A DNA stretch of 7,247 nucleotides from Candidatus Aquicultor primus. GTDB taxonomy: Bacteria; Actinomycetota; Aquicultoria; Aquicultorales; Aquicultoraceae. The number at the start of each line of letters is the position of its first letter. Within the stretch, counting starts at the first letter, position 1. The DNA lies in contig MELI01000062.1 of assembly GCA_001767575.1 (NCBI GenBank), positions 33,268 to 40,514 on the forward strand. The letters are read 5' to 3'. This document shows positions 1 to 6,402 of the stretch, piece by piece. Position numbers and translations under genes: made by a program. The notes under the pieces are model-generated. The model worked only from the letters and a program-made list of their open reading frames with translations. It was not told where the DNA came from and made no database searches.

Positions 1-2154
1 TTATATATGCTGTCTAAGCTCGGCAATTAAGGGGGCGTTCGGATATTTGCCTGCGCCGGCTTCGAAGACCTCCGCTGCGAGGCCTATCTCACCTTGTTTT
101 ATGAGGGTGCGCCCTAACAATACGAAGAGCCCGAGTTCTTCGACTCCTCTATGCAGCGCTTCAAAGAAAAAAGTCTTAGCCTCCTCGAAGAACTCATTGT
201 CAAACGCAGTGCTACCAAGAATATAAAAAGACTCTCCATCAGCACTTCCGCTTTCGTACGCATGGATCAGCTCTTCGACAGCGATTTCGTTATAACCAGC
301 GTCATAATATATTTTCCCAAGAAAGAGACTGCTCTCGCCCGGCGACAGGCCTAGCTCGTCTAATAAGGCTACGGCTTTTTCAAAGACATCCAGATTCTTC
401 AGCTCTAAGAGTTTCCCCATAAGGTCAGCGACAATTTGCAGAGCGCTATCTTTCTGGGCGACATCTAGCGAAATCGAAGAAACCCGTCCTTTCGATAGAG
501 AAGCTACAGATCGATAAATCGCGTGAACCAGAGCAAATTCTTTGATGCTTTTGATGAGGTCGATGGCCTCAATCGCTCGCTTGCTATCTCCGATGAGCAT
601 ATAGCAAACTGACTTATTTGCGCATGCCGCAGAGTAATGTTGGCTCGATATCGCGACCTTATCGAACTCAGCGATTGCCTCTTTGAAATACCCCAGATTA
701 AACAAGCATTCTCCCTTAAGGAGCGCCGTTTGGGAGGGGGCAGATCCCTTTTCCGCTAGTTGTTCTACATATATTAGGCTTATATCATAATAGCCGGTTT
801 GACTAAATAAGAGCGATAAGGAAGAAAGCACGACCTCGGAATTCAGGTCAACCTGCGACTCTAGAATTTGCCTGACATTTTCCGGCCCGTCTTTGCGCAA
901 TAGAAGCAGGCCTAAATCATATGCGGCCCGACCATACCCGGCATTCAGCGCCAGAGCTTTTTCATAATAACATAAAGACTTCGCCTCATTACCGAGCGCC
1001 AAACATGTTCGGGCGGCCATGTATGCTGCCATATAACTTCCGACACCTGAATGACTGTAATAGAGACGTCTATGCGAACCCATCGTCAAGCAAGTCTCAA
1101 AACACGTTGTAGCCGATTCATAGTCCCGCTCCTCGAAATGGACCAGACCTTCCATGTAGAATAGGTCCACGTATTCCGGATAAGCGTCTTGAGCATCCCT
1201 GAGCAGTTTGAGTGCCTGCCGGTGCCGTCCCAGGCTCTTAAGACACAGAGACATGTTATTCGCGAGCCTCGCGGCGTTCTGAATATCCGAGCCCGAGAGA
1301 TTCGCGAAAGCACGCTTATAGCTCTCGAGCGCTCTCTTAAAATCACCCTGCGCTAAGTAATCGACCCCGACTTTGATTCGAAGACTGAAATCGCCCGAGC
1401 CGTCATCCCGCTCACCCATAAGAATCCTAAGGTCACGCTGCACTTTGTTGGTGTTCGGCTTGTTCAGGTAGCCGAAATTGTTGATCCTGACCTCTGCGAC
1501 ACCAACACGTGGGTTATTATGTCGAGCGCTCGCCTTCAACTGCTCCTGGTCTGCGTCAGCGAAACGATACTCCGATTTGTTCCGCCAGAGCCTGAAAGAA
1601 AGACTTGAAACGGCACCATCTTCCTCCTGCTCCCCGACGTAATATATCTCACCAAGGTAGAATCCACTATGATCGATGTCTTGAATCAATTGAGCCAGCC
1701 TCGATACGTCCTCCGCTATCAACTCATCATCGGCGTCGAGAAAGAGCACCCAGTCGCAGGTAGCGTTCTCCAGACAAATGTTGCCGGCTTCAGACCAACT
1801 ATTGTTCCACGGGTGGAAAACGACCTTGGCACCGTGACTTCGCGCAATTTCTACGGTATGGTCGGATGAGCCTGTATCCACAACAATAATCTCATTCGCT
1901 ATGTCTTTGACGCTCTCCAAACTCCGTGCAATATTGGTCTCGTCATTTCTGACTATCATAGCTACCGAAAGTGACGCAAGCTCAATATGCTTATCCGGAA
2001 ATCGCCAGGGCTCCTGCATATAGCGTGTAGCAAAGACCTCTATCGGGTCGCTTTCTCCCAAATCATCTGCTGGGAAACCCGGGGTTGTGCTCGTGAAACC
2101 AAACGCTAAACCACAGTCGCTAGGTCTCTCGTCGTCTAGCTTTTTACCAGGCAC
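1..2154 (-). CDS. Family 2 glycosyltransferase with C-terminal TPR-like repeats, probable surface or flagellin glycosylation enzyme
   Basis: The 717-residue protein starts with a GT2 catalytic domain of the SunS-like type at about residues 62-235. It shows the nucleotide-binding start SVAMIVRNDETNIARSLES (63-81), the strand EIIVVDTGSSDHT (88-100), and a DxD-type metal and sugar-nucleotide site in LFLDADDEL (137-145). From about residue 260 to the end it is helical with TPR-like repeats, for example 265-285, 333-356, 390-405, 477-500 and 643-667. Such repeats usually bind protein acceptors or partners. The transferred sugar cannot be read from sequence. The GTG start at 2154 is chosen because a G-rich stretch lies 7 nt upstream; the next ATG (2019) has no well-placed ribosome site. 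Residues 1-60 match no domain I know and look like a linker. The gene overlaps the upstream gene by 19 bp and is probably translationally coupled to it. The stop TAA is at 3-1, so the gene is complete. The GT2 call is firm; flagellin as acceptor is inferred from location. Confidence 0.88.
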   Translation of the reverse strand: MPGKKLDDERPSDCGLAFGFTSTTPGFPADDLGESDPIEVFATRYMQEPWRFPDKHIELASLSVAMIVRNDETNIARSLESVKDIANEIIVVDTGSSDHTVEIARSHGAKVVFHPWNNSWSEAGNICLENATCDWVLFLDADDELIAEDVSRLAQLIQDIDHSGFYLGEIYYVGEQEEDGAVSSLSFRLWRNKSEYRFADADQEQLKASARHNNPRVGVAEVRINNFGYLNKPNTNKVQRDLRILMGERDDGSGDFSLRIKVGVDYLAQGDFKRALESYKRAFANLSGSDIQNAARLANNMSLCLKSLGRHRQALKLLRDAQDAYPEYVDLFYMEGLVHFEERDYESATTCFETCLTMGSHRRLYYSHSGVGSYMAAYMAARTCLALGNEAKSLCYYEKALALNAGYGRAAYDLGLLLLRKDGPENVRQILESQVDLNSEVVLSSLSLLFSQTGYYDISLIYVEQLAEKGSAPSQTALLKGECLFNLGYFKEAIAEFDKVAISSQHYSAACANKSVCYMLIGDSKRAIEAIDLIKSIKEFALVHAIYRSVASLSKGRVSSISLDVAQKDSALQIVADLMGKLLELKNLDVFEKAVALLDELGLSPGESSLFLGKIYYDAGYNEIAVEELIHAYESGSADGESFYILGSTAFDNEFFEEAKTFFFEALHRGVEELGLFVLLGRTLIKQGEIGLAAEVFEAGAGKYPNAPLIAELRQHI

Positions 2155-3959
2155 AAGCCCACCCCCCCCCTATCGTCGGCCCTAACCTTTTTGGCCACCA
2201 TCATATAATGAGAGTATTGAATCTCGGCGATCAGGCTTTCCGCCGCCACGTTCAAGGGCTTGATACTCTTCATAAACGTACTCGCCTCTTCGGAGTCGAC
2301 ACGCCCATTGGTAATTCCCTCAACAGCTTCGATCTCAAATCCTGCCAATTTGAACATATAAACGATTTCTCGCAGGGTAAACGATTTGGGATGGGTCCCG
2401 TCTAAGGTGCCGCTACCGCTATAGCGCCAACAACCCTTTAGGAAATCTTTAATTACCGGTAAATACAGGGTGTTGGGAATGCAAGCTATGATCTTTCCGC
2501 TTGGGGTCAAGAGGTTCCCCTGCTTTGACAATGCCCGCCAGGGCTCCTGCAAGTTCTCCAGCACCCCCCTGTAGATGATGCAATCAAAGAAATTACTCCT
2601 GAACGGAAGCTCCACTTCCTCGATATTGCCTATGATCACCTTGTCGAGGCGATCGATGGCCTTGTTCGCGACGACCTCGTTCTCTTCAACGCCGAAAATC
2701 TCCTTCACGCCTTTTGACCTCAAAATATCTCCAAGCAGTCCTTCACCGCAGCCAATTTCCAGAACCCTCTTTGCGTCTGGCGGCACAGACCTCGCAAGAA
2801 TCTCGTCGTCTCTTCGAGAATTAAACCTGTTTTTTTCGTAGAGATACGCCTGATCGTTGTTTACGGATGCTATGGCATCTTGAATCAATACCCCATTATC
2901 CTTGTGCAACGCATGCTCTAGTATAAACTCTAGTCTGTTGACGTAAGTGTGCTCTTTTAAACATCGCTCTCGTGCAAGGCGAGCCATTTCTTCTCTCTCA
3001 TCAGAATGCTCTACGTAATGCGCGATTTTATCGGCTAACTCAATGGGCGATTCGAAGATGTCGACCTCTTTGCCGACCTCAAAGTATCTTTCAAGATTAG
3101 GTGACGCACTCTCGATCAATTGGAAACCGCCACTGGCCGCAATTTCGAAGGTCTTGTGGTCCGGCGAAGAGCGCACGATACTGTATTCTTGCCCGTTGAT
3201 TCGCAGCGTCAAATCGCGGTTGCCCTGCAGATTTAGATTTATCTTTGCATTCGAATAGTATCTTGCCCTATCCGCAGCGTATATCGCCCGGTTAGAAATC
3301 GACTTATTAAGCATATGTGCGGATTTCAACACGTCCCATCGCTCACCTATGATTCTCGTTCGAACGTCGCTGTCGACAAGAAAACCCGCTATCGCATCGA
3401 TGACCTCGGTAGGGCCGCACTCGCCCGACCCGATAGCGCACACGTCATACTCAAAATGGGAAGCCGGCTGTTTCTTAAAAACGCCCGGGAATGCCGCTTG
3501 TGGCAAGTAAGACACATTGGTACAACCGCAGTCGAGGTAGATTTCGACGAGACTCGACTCGGATGTGAATACATAGTCGTAAACATACGCGTGTTTAAGT
3601 GTCTCATCCGCCCCATTATCATCCAGAACCCACAATACAACTGCGGCTCCCATTTTTTGCATCGACCGGACAGTCATCGGCGGCAGAAAACAGCCTTGGG
3701 TCGTCAGAACCAAATCGGGCTCAAACTCAGAGACGAGCTGCAGAAGCGGAGCGGCTGAATACTTATATAGTTGATTAGATGAATAGTCTATATCATATGC
3801 TGCTCTCGCGTGACTAAACGCGTCGTCAAAGAATTTGATGTGGGCGGCAAAATCGAACAGCTTGTAATCGACGTCCATATCGCAAAGGGTCAGGTCGATA
3901 TACCTATCAAACGGCTTATCAGCCGAATCTAAGCCGGAGTTAACGAATACAACCTTCAC
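2136..3959 (-). CDS. Two-domain protein: CgeB-like glycosyltransferase fused to class I SAM methyltransferase
   Basis: Residues below are counted from an upstream TTG at 3977. I prefer the GTG at 3959 (residue 7), because it is preceded by AAGAAGGGG at 6 nt and opens directly on the first beta strand, VKVVFVNSG; this gives 607 residues. Residues 7-355 resemble CgeB-type glycosyltransferases (DUF3880 plus Glyco_trans_1_2). Supporting signs are a Rossmann-like first half, FEPDLVLTTQG (85-95), and the C-terminal lobe signature FEIAASGGFQLIES (277-290) followed by HTYVNRLEFIL (343-353). Residues about 370-597 form a class I SAM-dependent methyltransferase with motif I VLEIGCGEG (405-413), an acidic residue in GVEENE (429-434), DCIIYRGVLENL (465-476), and the late motif THPKSFTLREI (528-538). 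The domain ends near SHYMMVAKK (589-597), followed by a 16-residue tail encoded across a G9 run. The protein probably adds and methylates a sugar on a surface glycan; donor and acceptor are unknown. It is the first gene after the fliS terminator. Confidence 0.85.
   Translation of the reverse strand: MKVVFVNSGLDSADKPFDRYIDLTLCDMDVDYKLFDFAAHIKFFDDAFSHARAAYDIDYSSNQLYKYSAAPLLQLVSEFEPDLVLTTQGCFLPPMTVRSMQKMGAAVVLWVLDDNGADETLKHAYVYDYVFTSESSLVEIYLDCGCTNVSYLPQAAFPGVFKKQPASHFEYDVCAIGSGECGPTEVIDAIAGFLVDSDVRTRIIGERWDVLKSAHMLNKSISNRAIYAADRARYYSNAKINLNLQGNRDLTLRINGQEYSIVRSSPDHKTFEIAASGGFQLIESASPNLERYFEVGKEVDIFESPIELADKIAHYVEHSDEREEMARLARERCLKEHTYVNRLEFILEHALHKDNGVLIQDAIASVNNDQAYLYEKNRFNSRRDDEILARSVPPDAKRVLEIGCGEGLLGDILRSKGVKEIFGVEENEVVANKAIDRLDKVIIGNIEEVELPFRSNFFDCIIYRGVLENLQEPWRALSKQGNLLTPSGKIIACIPNTLYLPVIKDFLKGCWRYSGSGTLDGTHPKSFTLREIVYMFKLAGFEIEAVEGITNGRVDSEEASTFMKSIKPLNVAAESLIAEIQYSHYMMVAKKVRADDRGGVGLCLVKS
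2155..2171 (-). promoter_or_regulatory. G-rich ribosome-binding region for the GT2-TPR gene
   Basis: The 17 nt before the GTG start are A, nine G, then TGGGCTT. There is no canonical AGGAGG, but GGGGG can pair with the CCUCC of 16S rRNA through one G-U wobble, and the end of the G run is 7 nt from the start codon, a good distance. The site lies inside the last codons of the upstream gene, as expected for coupled translation. If so, the length of the run affects both reading frame and initiation. This is inference from pairing and spacing only. Confidence 0.5.
2162..2170 (-). repeat. G9 homopolymer tract at the junction of the two modification genes
   Basis: The coding strand reads GAT AGG GGG GGG GTG GGC TTG TGC in the frame of the upstream gene, a run of nine G. 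The downstream GTG start lies 7 nt beyond the run. The downstream frame is closed just upstream by a TAG that overlaps the first G, so this GTG is the first start codon in that frame. A ten-G version would put the upstream frame into the downstream gene with no stop between them; an eight-G version would end the upstream protein at a TAA after GGWACAW. Runs of 8-10 G are known phase-variation elements in surface-modification genes of, for example, Campylobacter. Whether this one varies cannot be seen from a single sequence. Confidence 0.9.
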
Positions 3960-3965
3960 CTGCAA

Positions 3966-3974
3966 CCCCTTCTT
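3966..3974 (-). promoter_or_regulatory. Ribosome binding site that favours the GTG start at 3959
   Basis: The coding strand reads AAGAAGGGG, then six bases (TTGCAG), then GTG. The alternative TTG at 3977 lies just upstream of this site and has only a weak GAAGTGG near it. The site therefore supports a start six codons downstream of the longest reading frame, matching a protein that begins on its first beta strand. Confidence 0.6.
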
Positions 3975-4041
3975 CAACCACTTCTATACAAAGACTTTAA
4001 ATGCTGCTGCGATCATAGGAATACCAAACATACTATATCCA

Positions 4042-4062
4042 TGTTATCAAAAATCTATAACA
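4042..4062. repeat. Small inverted repeat overlapping the candidate promoter
   Basis: TGTTAT (4042-4047) and ATAACA (4057-4062) are perfect 6-bp arms separated by an A/T-rich 9-nt centre. The dyad covers the candidate -10 element at 4054-4059, the layout expected of an operator. Six-base arms in A/T-rich intergenic DNA can arise by chance, so this is only a candidate. Confidence 0.3.
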
Positions 4063-4080
4063 GAAGCGACGCATTGTAAA
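4054..4080 (-). promoter_or_regulatory. Weak candidate sigma-70-type promoter for the modification operon
   Basis: Within the roughly 220-nt gene-free stretch between the fliS terminator and the glycosyltransferase-methyltransferase start, the minus strand has TTTACA (4080-4075), 15 nt, then TATAGA (4059-4054). The TATAGA is preceded by TGT, giving an extended -10 form TGTTATAGA. The spacer is shorter than the usual 17 nt. No convincing sigma-28 site is visible here. Transcription would start roughly 90 nt before the GTG. Evidence is by eye only; read-through from the flagellar operon is an alternative. Confidence 0.3.
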
Positions 4081-4178
4081 GTTACCACGCGGGTTTGACG
4101 GCTATCGACCAACTAGATGGACGCGCATCGGTCGCTCTTTCAGAACGAAGACCACAACGTCAGTTTCAACAACCCTCC

Positions 4179-4216
4179 AAAAACACGTAACCACCTTAGA
4201 AAATCCTAAGGTGGTT
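4179..4216 (-). terminator. Terminator-like hairpin after fliS
   Basis: A perfect 11-bp stem, AACCACCTTAG paired with CTAAGGTGGTT (4216-4206 and 4199-4189), encloses a 6-nt loop. It begins 27 nt past the fliS stop. On the minus strand the stem is followed by ACGTG and then five T (4183-4179). With one bulged A the stem gains two more C-G pairs, leaving only TG before the T run. On the plus strand no T run follows, so the element points with fliS. The offset T run suggests incomplete termination, so some read-through into the modification genes is possible. Confidence 0.65.
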
Positions 4217-4243
4217 CGAGGGTATATTTGAGTTTTAAAAAGA

Positions 4244-4618
4244 TTATCGAATCTCTCGCCAAGCAGTTCTTAGCTCTTTTAGCAGCGATTCGATTTGCCG
4301 GATCTTCGCGACATCGTTAGTAATATTGGCAATCGTCAGTTCTTTTTGCATGTATAGATAGAGACTCTGCAGGTTTTCCGCGATTTCTCCACTGGCCTCA
4401 TGGTCGAGCGAGGCTAGAAGTTCCTCGACAATCGCCATCGCCCTGGATATATACTGAGTTTTTTGAGAGACGTTATTGTCTTTCATGCTGAGTAACGCTT
4501 TGTTAAGAAACCCTATAGCTCCATCATAAAGAAGAATGATAAGGTCGAGCGGTGTTGTCGATGTATTGACCATCGCATGTGTATATGCGTTTTGCGCGTA
4601 AGCCGTATTTGGCATCAT
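4244..4618 (-). CDS. fliS: Flagellin export chaperone FliS
   Basis: The protein has 124 residues, a normal FliS length. FliS is a cytosolic helical-bundle chaperone that binds the C-terminal segment of flagellin, stops premature polymerisation and hands flagellin to the export gate. Family signs are the N-terminal AYAQNAYTHAMVNTSTTP (6-23), LIILLYDGAIGFLNKAL (26-42), then VEELLASLDHEASGEIAENL (64-83) and LYLYMQKELTIAN (86-98). The start is the first of two tandem ATG codons at 4618. GGAGG lies 9 nt upstream, inside the end of fliD, and the fliD stop and fliS start share one base as TAATG, so translation is probably coupled. Placement directly after fliD is the classic arrangement. It is followed by a terminator-like hairpin. 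Confidence 0.96.
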   Translation of the reverse strand: MMPNTAYAQNAYTHAMVNTSTTPLDLIILLYDGAIGFLNKALLSMKDNNVSQKTQYISRAMAIVEELLASLDHEASGEIAENLQSLYLYMQKELTIANITNDVAKIRQIESLLKELRTAWREIR

Positions 4619-6033
4619 TATTTACTGCCTCCGATACTCTTCATTTGAGCTTGCAGCTGCGTTATATAGTTGCCCTGACCCTGAAGCTTCGCTAGCTGCT
4701 GGTCAAGGTTTTCGAATTTCTTCCTAAGCAGATTCTCAGTCTTACTGAGCCTCAACTCCATGTCCAAGCCCCTCTTGGTAATCGTTTTAATTGTATTCTT
4801 ATATCCGCTTTGCTTGTCAGGAATAGCGGCCTTGATATAACCATCAAGCGGTGTCTCCAAAGAGGTCGCCATTTCATTGAGCATACTCATCACACTTGCT
4901 GAATCCGACGATAATTTGCTCTCGAATTTCGTCGTGTCCAAGCTCATCACGCCCAGCTTATCGATTGAGACACCCATGTCTACCAGAGTAACTCCATTAT
5001 ACGAATTGGCGGTTACACCTCTGATACTTGAGTGTATCGAGCTAACGATATTATCGCCTCCCAACACACCTTTAGCCGTGCCGCTGCCCTTAAGGTCTTT
5101 TATGGTGGCTGAAAGGCTGTTGTATGCGTATACGAATGCGTTCATCTTGGACTTTATAGAATCGGTGTCTGTGGAGACATCCACGGTGAGCGTACTGCCG
5201 GCTGAATCCTTCTTCAGGCTGATATTAACGCCGGTTATGACATCATTTAACGTATTCGACGCCTTGGTTACTGTTAGCCCGTTGATAACGAGAGAGGCAT
5301 CCCTAGCCGCCCAAGACTGCGTCATGTTGATAACACCCGCGACCGGATTTCCATCGATGTCATAGCTGCCAGGGTTAAAGGCAAGCCTTGAAAGCCCGGT
5401 CATGTCAGTATCGTCTGCATCATCGAATACCTCGTTACCATCCTCGTCAACCTGTATGACTATCCTATTCGCAGCACCCGTACTTGTTGAAGACAGCACC
5501 AGCCTGTAGCCCGTTCCGTCGTTTAGTATCGATGCCTTGACACCGGCATTAGCGCTGTTGATTGCATCCTTTACGCCGGTTAACGTGTTGTTCGCAGCAT
5601 CGATGGTTATTGCGACAGGCGCCGAAGCGCCGACTTGTATCTGCAATTTCTGGGTCGCAAATGACGATAGGTCGGCCACTTCATCTGTCTCGTTTGTAAA
5701 CGCCGCGGAATGAATAGTCTGGGTGCTGGCAATATTGCTGACCTTTATATTGTAAGTAGCCGACGCAGCAGTGGTTGCGGCGCTCGCAGTCAAAACATCA
5801 TTGTCTGCAGAAACCGCTTTCATGCTGAGAATACTGCCGCTTTTGAGAGTGCTCAGGGAGTTCTTAAAGCTTGATAGAGACGAGAGCAATGAGCCTAAAC
5901 CGCTGATCTTCGCCTGATAACTAGCCTCTTTTTTCTGTAGCCTGACGAGCGGCTGGCGCTCGACCTGCATGAGACCGGTGATCATAGTCTCGACGTCTAA
6001 GCCTGAATAAATCCCTGAAGTCGCTAAACCCAT
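4618..6033 (-). CDS. fliD: Flagellar filament cap protein FliD (hook-associated protein 2)
   Basis: The 471-residue protein is a normal-length FliD, the secreted cap at the filament tip under which exported flagellin folds and is inserted. The N-terminal FliD_N region covers about residues 8-105: SGIYSGLDVETMITGLMQVERQPLVRL (6-32) is the conserved entry, followed by LSSLSSFKNSLSTLKS (50-65). The middle carries the GVKDAINSANAGVKASIL unit (153-170), an acidic stretch (196-210), GLSRLAF (213-219), and the DASLVINGLTVTKASNTLNDVITGVNISL segment (245-273). The FliD_C region follows, with MNAFVYAYNSL (297-307), and residues 425-465 form a heptad-like helix expected to interact with the filament end. 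No cleavable signal peptide is seen, as expected for type III export. ATG at 6033 is 6 nt after the flaG stop; GAGAGG, within the end of flaG, lies 11 nt upstream. Confidence 0.96.
   Translation of the reverse strand: MGLATSGIYSGLDVETMITGLMQVERQPLVRLQKKEASYQAKISGLGSLLSSLSSFKNSLSTLKSGSILSMKAVSADNDVLTASAATTAASATYNIKVSNIASTQTIHSAAFTNETDEVADLSSFATQKLQIQVGASAPVAITIDAANNTLTGVKDAINSANAGVKASILNDGTGYRLVLSSTSTGAANRIVIQVDEDGNEVFDDADDTDMTGLSRLAFNPGSYDIDGNPVAGVINMTQSWAARDASLVINGLTVTKASNTLNDVITGVNISLKKDSAGSTLTVDVSTDTDSIKSKMNAFVYAYNSLSATIKDLKGSGTAKGVLGGDNIVSSIHSSIRGVTANSYNGVTLVDMGVSIDKLGVMSLDTTKFESKLSSDSASVMSMLNEMATSLETPLDGYIKAAIPDKQSGYKNTIKTITKRGLDMELRLSKTENLLRKKFENLDQQLAKLQGQGNYITQLQAQMKSIGGSK
4628..4632 (-). 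promoter_or_regulatory. Shine-Dalgarno site of fliS
   Basis: GGAGG on the minus strand lies 9 nt before the first of two ATG codons and 12 nt before the second. The spacing selects the first ATG, the one that overlaps the fliD stop. It is the clearest canonical ribosome site in the window. Confidence 0.75.
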
Positions 6034-6039
6034 GATATA

Positions 6040-6357
6040 CTACGCCTCTCTGTCAACAAGATGTTCGATGATTTTCTGGATATGCTCAGCCGCCGCGATT
6101 ATCTCTTTTGACGGAATCTGCTTTGTTACATTGCCTTTTTCGTCTATGAATTGGATGACCGTTTGCTTGTTGTCTAAAAGCTTGAAGACCGCTTTGTTGT
6201 TGGGAGCCTTCTCGATTTCAGGCATAGGGTCGACTTTCGGCTGCTTGTCTGCCTTTGCCGCTGCGTCAGCACGCGGAAGCTTGGGCGACTTGGCAAGTGC
6301 GGTATTCTGTTTTATTTTAAAGCTCAAATCGATTGAACTTGTCTTCCACATTTCCAT
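6040..6357 (-). CDS. flaG: FlaG family flagellar protein
   Basis: The product has 105 residues. The C-terminal half (about 56-101) matches the FlaG family: AVFKLLDNKQTVIQFIDE (56-73), then GNVTKQIPSKEIIAAAEHI (75-93), with the typical beta-hairpin followed by the QIPS-x-E motif and a terminal helix. Residues 1-55 are a Lys/Ala/Pro-rich, probably disordered stretch, common in this family. FlaG proteins are encoded beside fliD and have been linked to control of filament length in several bacteria; the mechanism is not well settled. ATG at 6357 is chosen because it is the first ATG after the hairpin; a second ATG lies two codons on. Neither has a recognisable Shine-Dalgarno sequence: the 5 nt before the first are ATACT, preceded directly by a strong stem. 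Confidence 0.88.
   Translation of the reverse strand: MEMWKTSSIDLSFKIKQNTALAKSPKLPRADAAAKADKQPKVDPMPEIEKAPNNKAVFKLLDNKQTVIQFIDEKGNVTKQIPSKEIIAAAEHIQKIIEHLVDREA
6045..6050 (-). promoter_or_regulatory. Likely ribosome binding site of fliD
   Basis: GAGAGG lies in the final codons of flaG, 11 nt before the fliD ATG. The spacing is slightly long, but no better site is present and no other start codon suits the conserved FliD N-terminus. It implies coupling to flaG translation. Confidence 0.5.
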
Positions 6358-6362
6358 AGTAT

Positions 6363-6392
6363 TTGAAGGGAGGGCTTAAGCCCTCCCTTCAA
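6363..6392 (-). terminator. Perfect 30-nt palindrome between flagellin and flaG (attenuator or 3' stabiliser)
   Basis: The arms at 6363-6377 and 6378-6392 are exactly complementary, giving a 13-bp G/C-rich stem with a TTAA loop. It starts 10 nt after the flagellin stop and ends 5 nt before the flaG ATG. No T run follows on either strand, so it is not a standard intrinsic terminator. In RNA it would be very stable and could protect the 3' end of flagellin mRNA, lower read-through, or limit ribosome access to flaG. All three would make flagellin far more abundant than FlaG, FliD and FliS, as filament stoichiometry requires. The structure is certain; the role is inferred. Confidence 0.7.
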
Positions 6393-6402
6393 CCCTCCAA
6401 AT

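Noticed and set aside
3315..3758. 147-codon open frame on the plus strand
   Set aside because: It lies fully antisense within the conserved glycosyltransferase domain and its product has no recognisable features.
4094..4103. Possible sigma-28 -10 element, GTCGATAG on the minus strand
   Set aside because: Six of eight bases fit GCCGATAA, but no TAAA-like -35 lies about 15 nt upstream, so it is not supported.
4141..4176. Nine-codon leader ORF (TTG start after GGAGGG) in the intergenic region
   Set aside because: The start is weak, the spacing is only 4 nt, the peptide has no attenuation signature such as repeated regulatory codons, and a chance ORF this short is likely.
4877..5365. 162-codon open frame on the plus strand inside fliD
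   Set aside because: It is antisense to a clear FliD coding sequence, shows no recognisable domain and has no separate ribosome site. It is a shadow of low-complexity Ser/Thr/Ala codons.
5404..5448. Acidic stretch in FliD (residues 196-210) resembling a calcium-binding loop
   Set aside because: Acidic stretches before a GLSRLAF-like segment are common in FliD proteins, and the spacing does not match an EF-hand loop.
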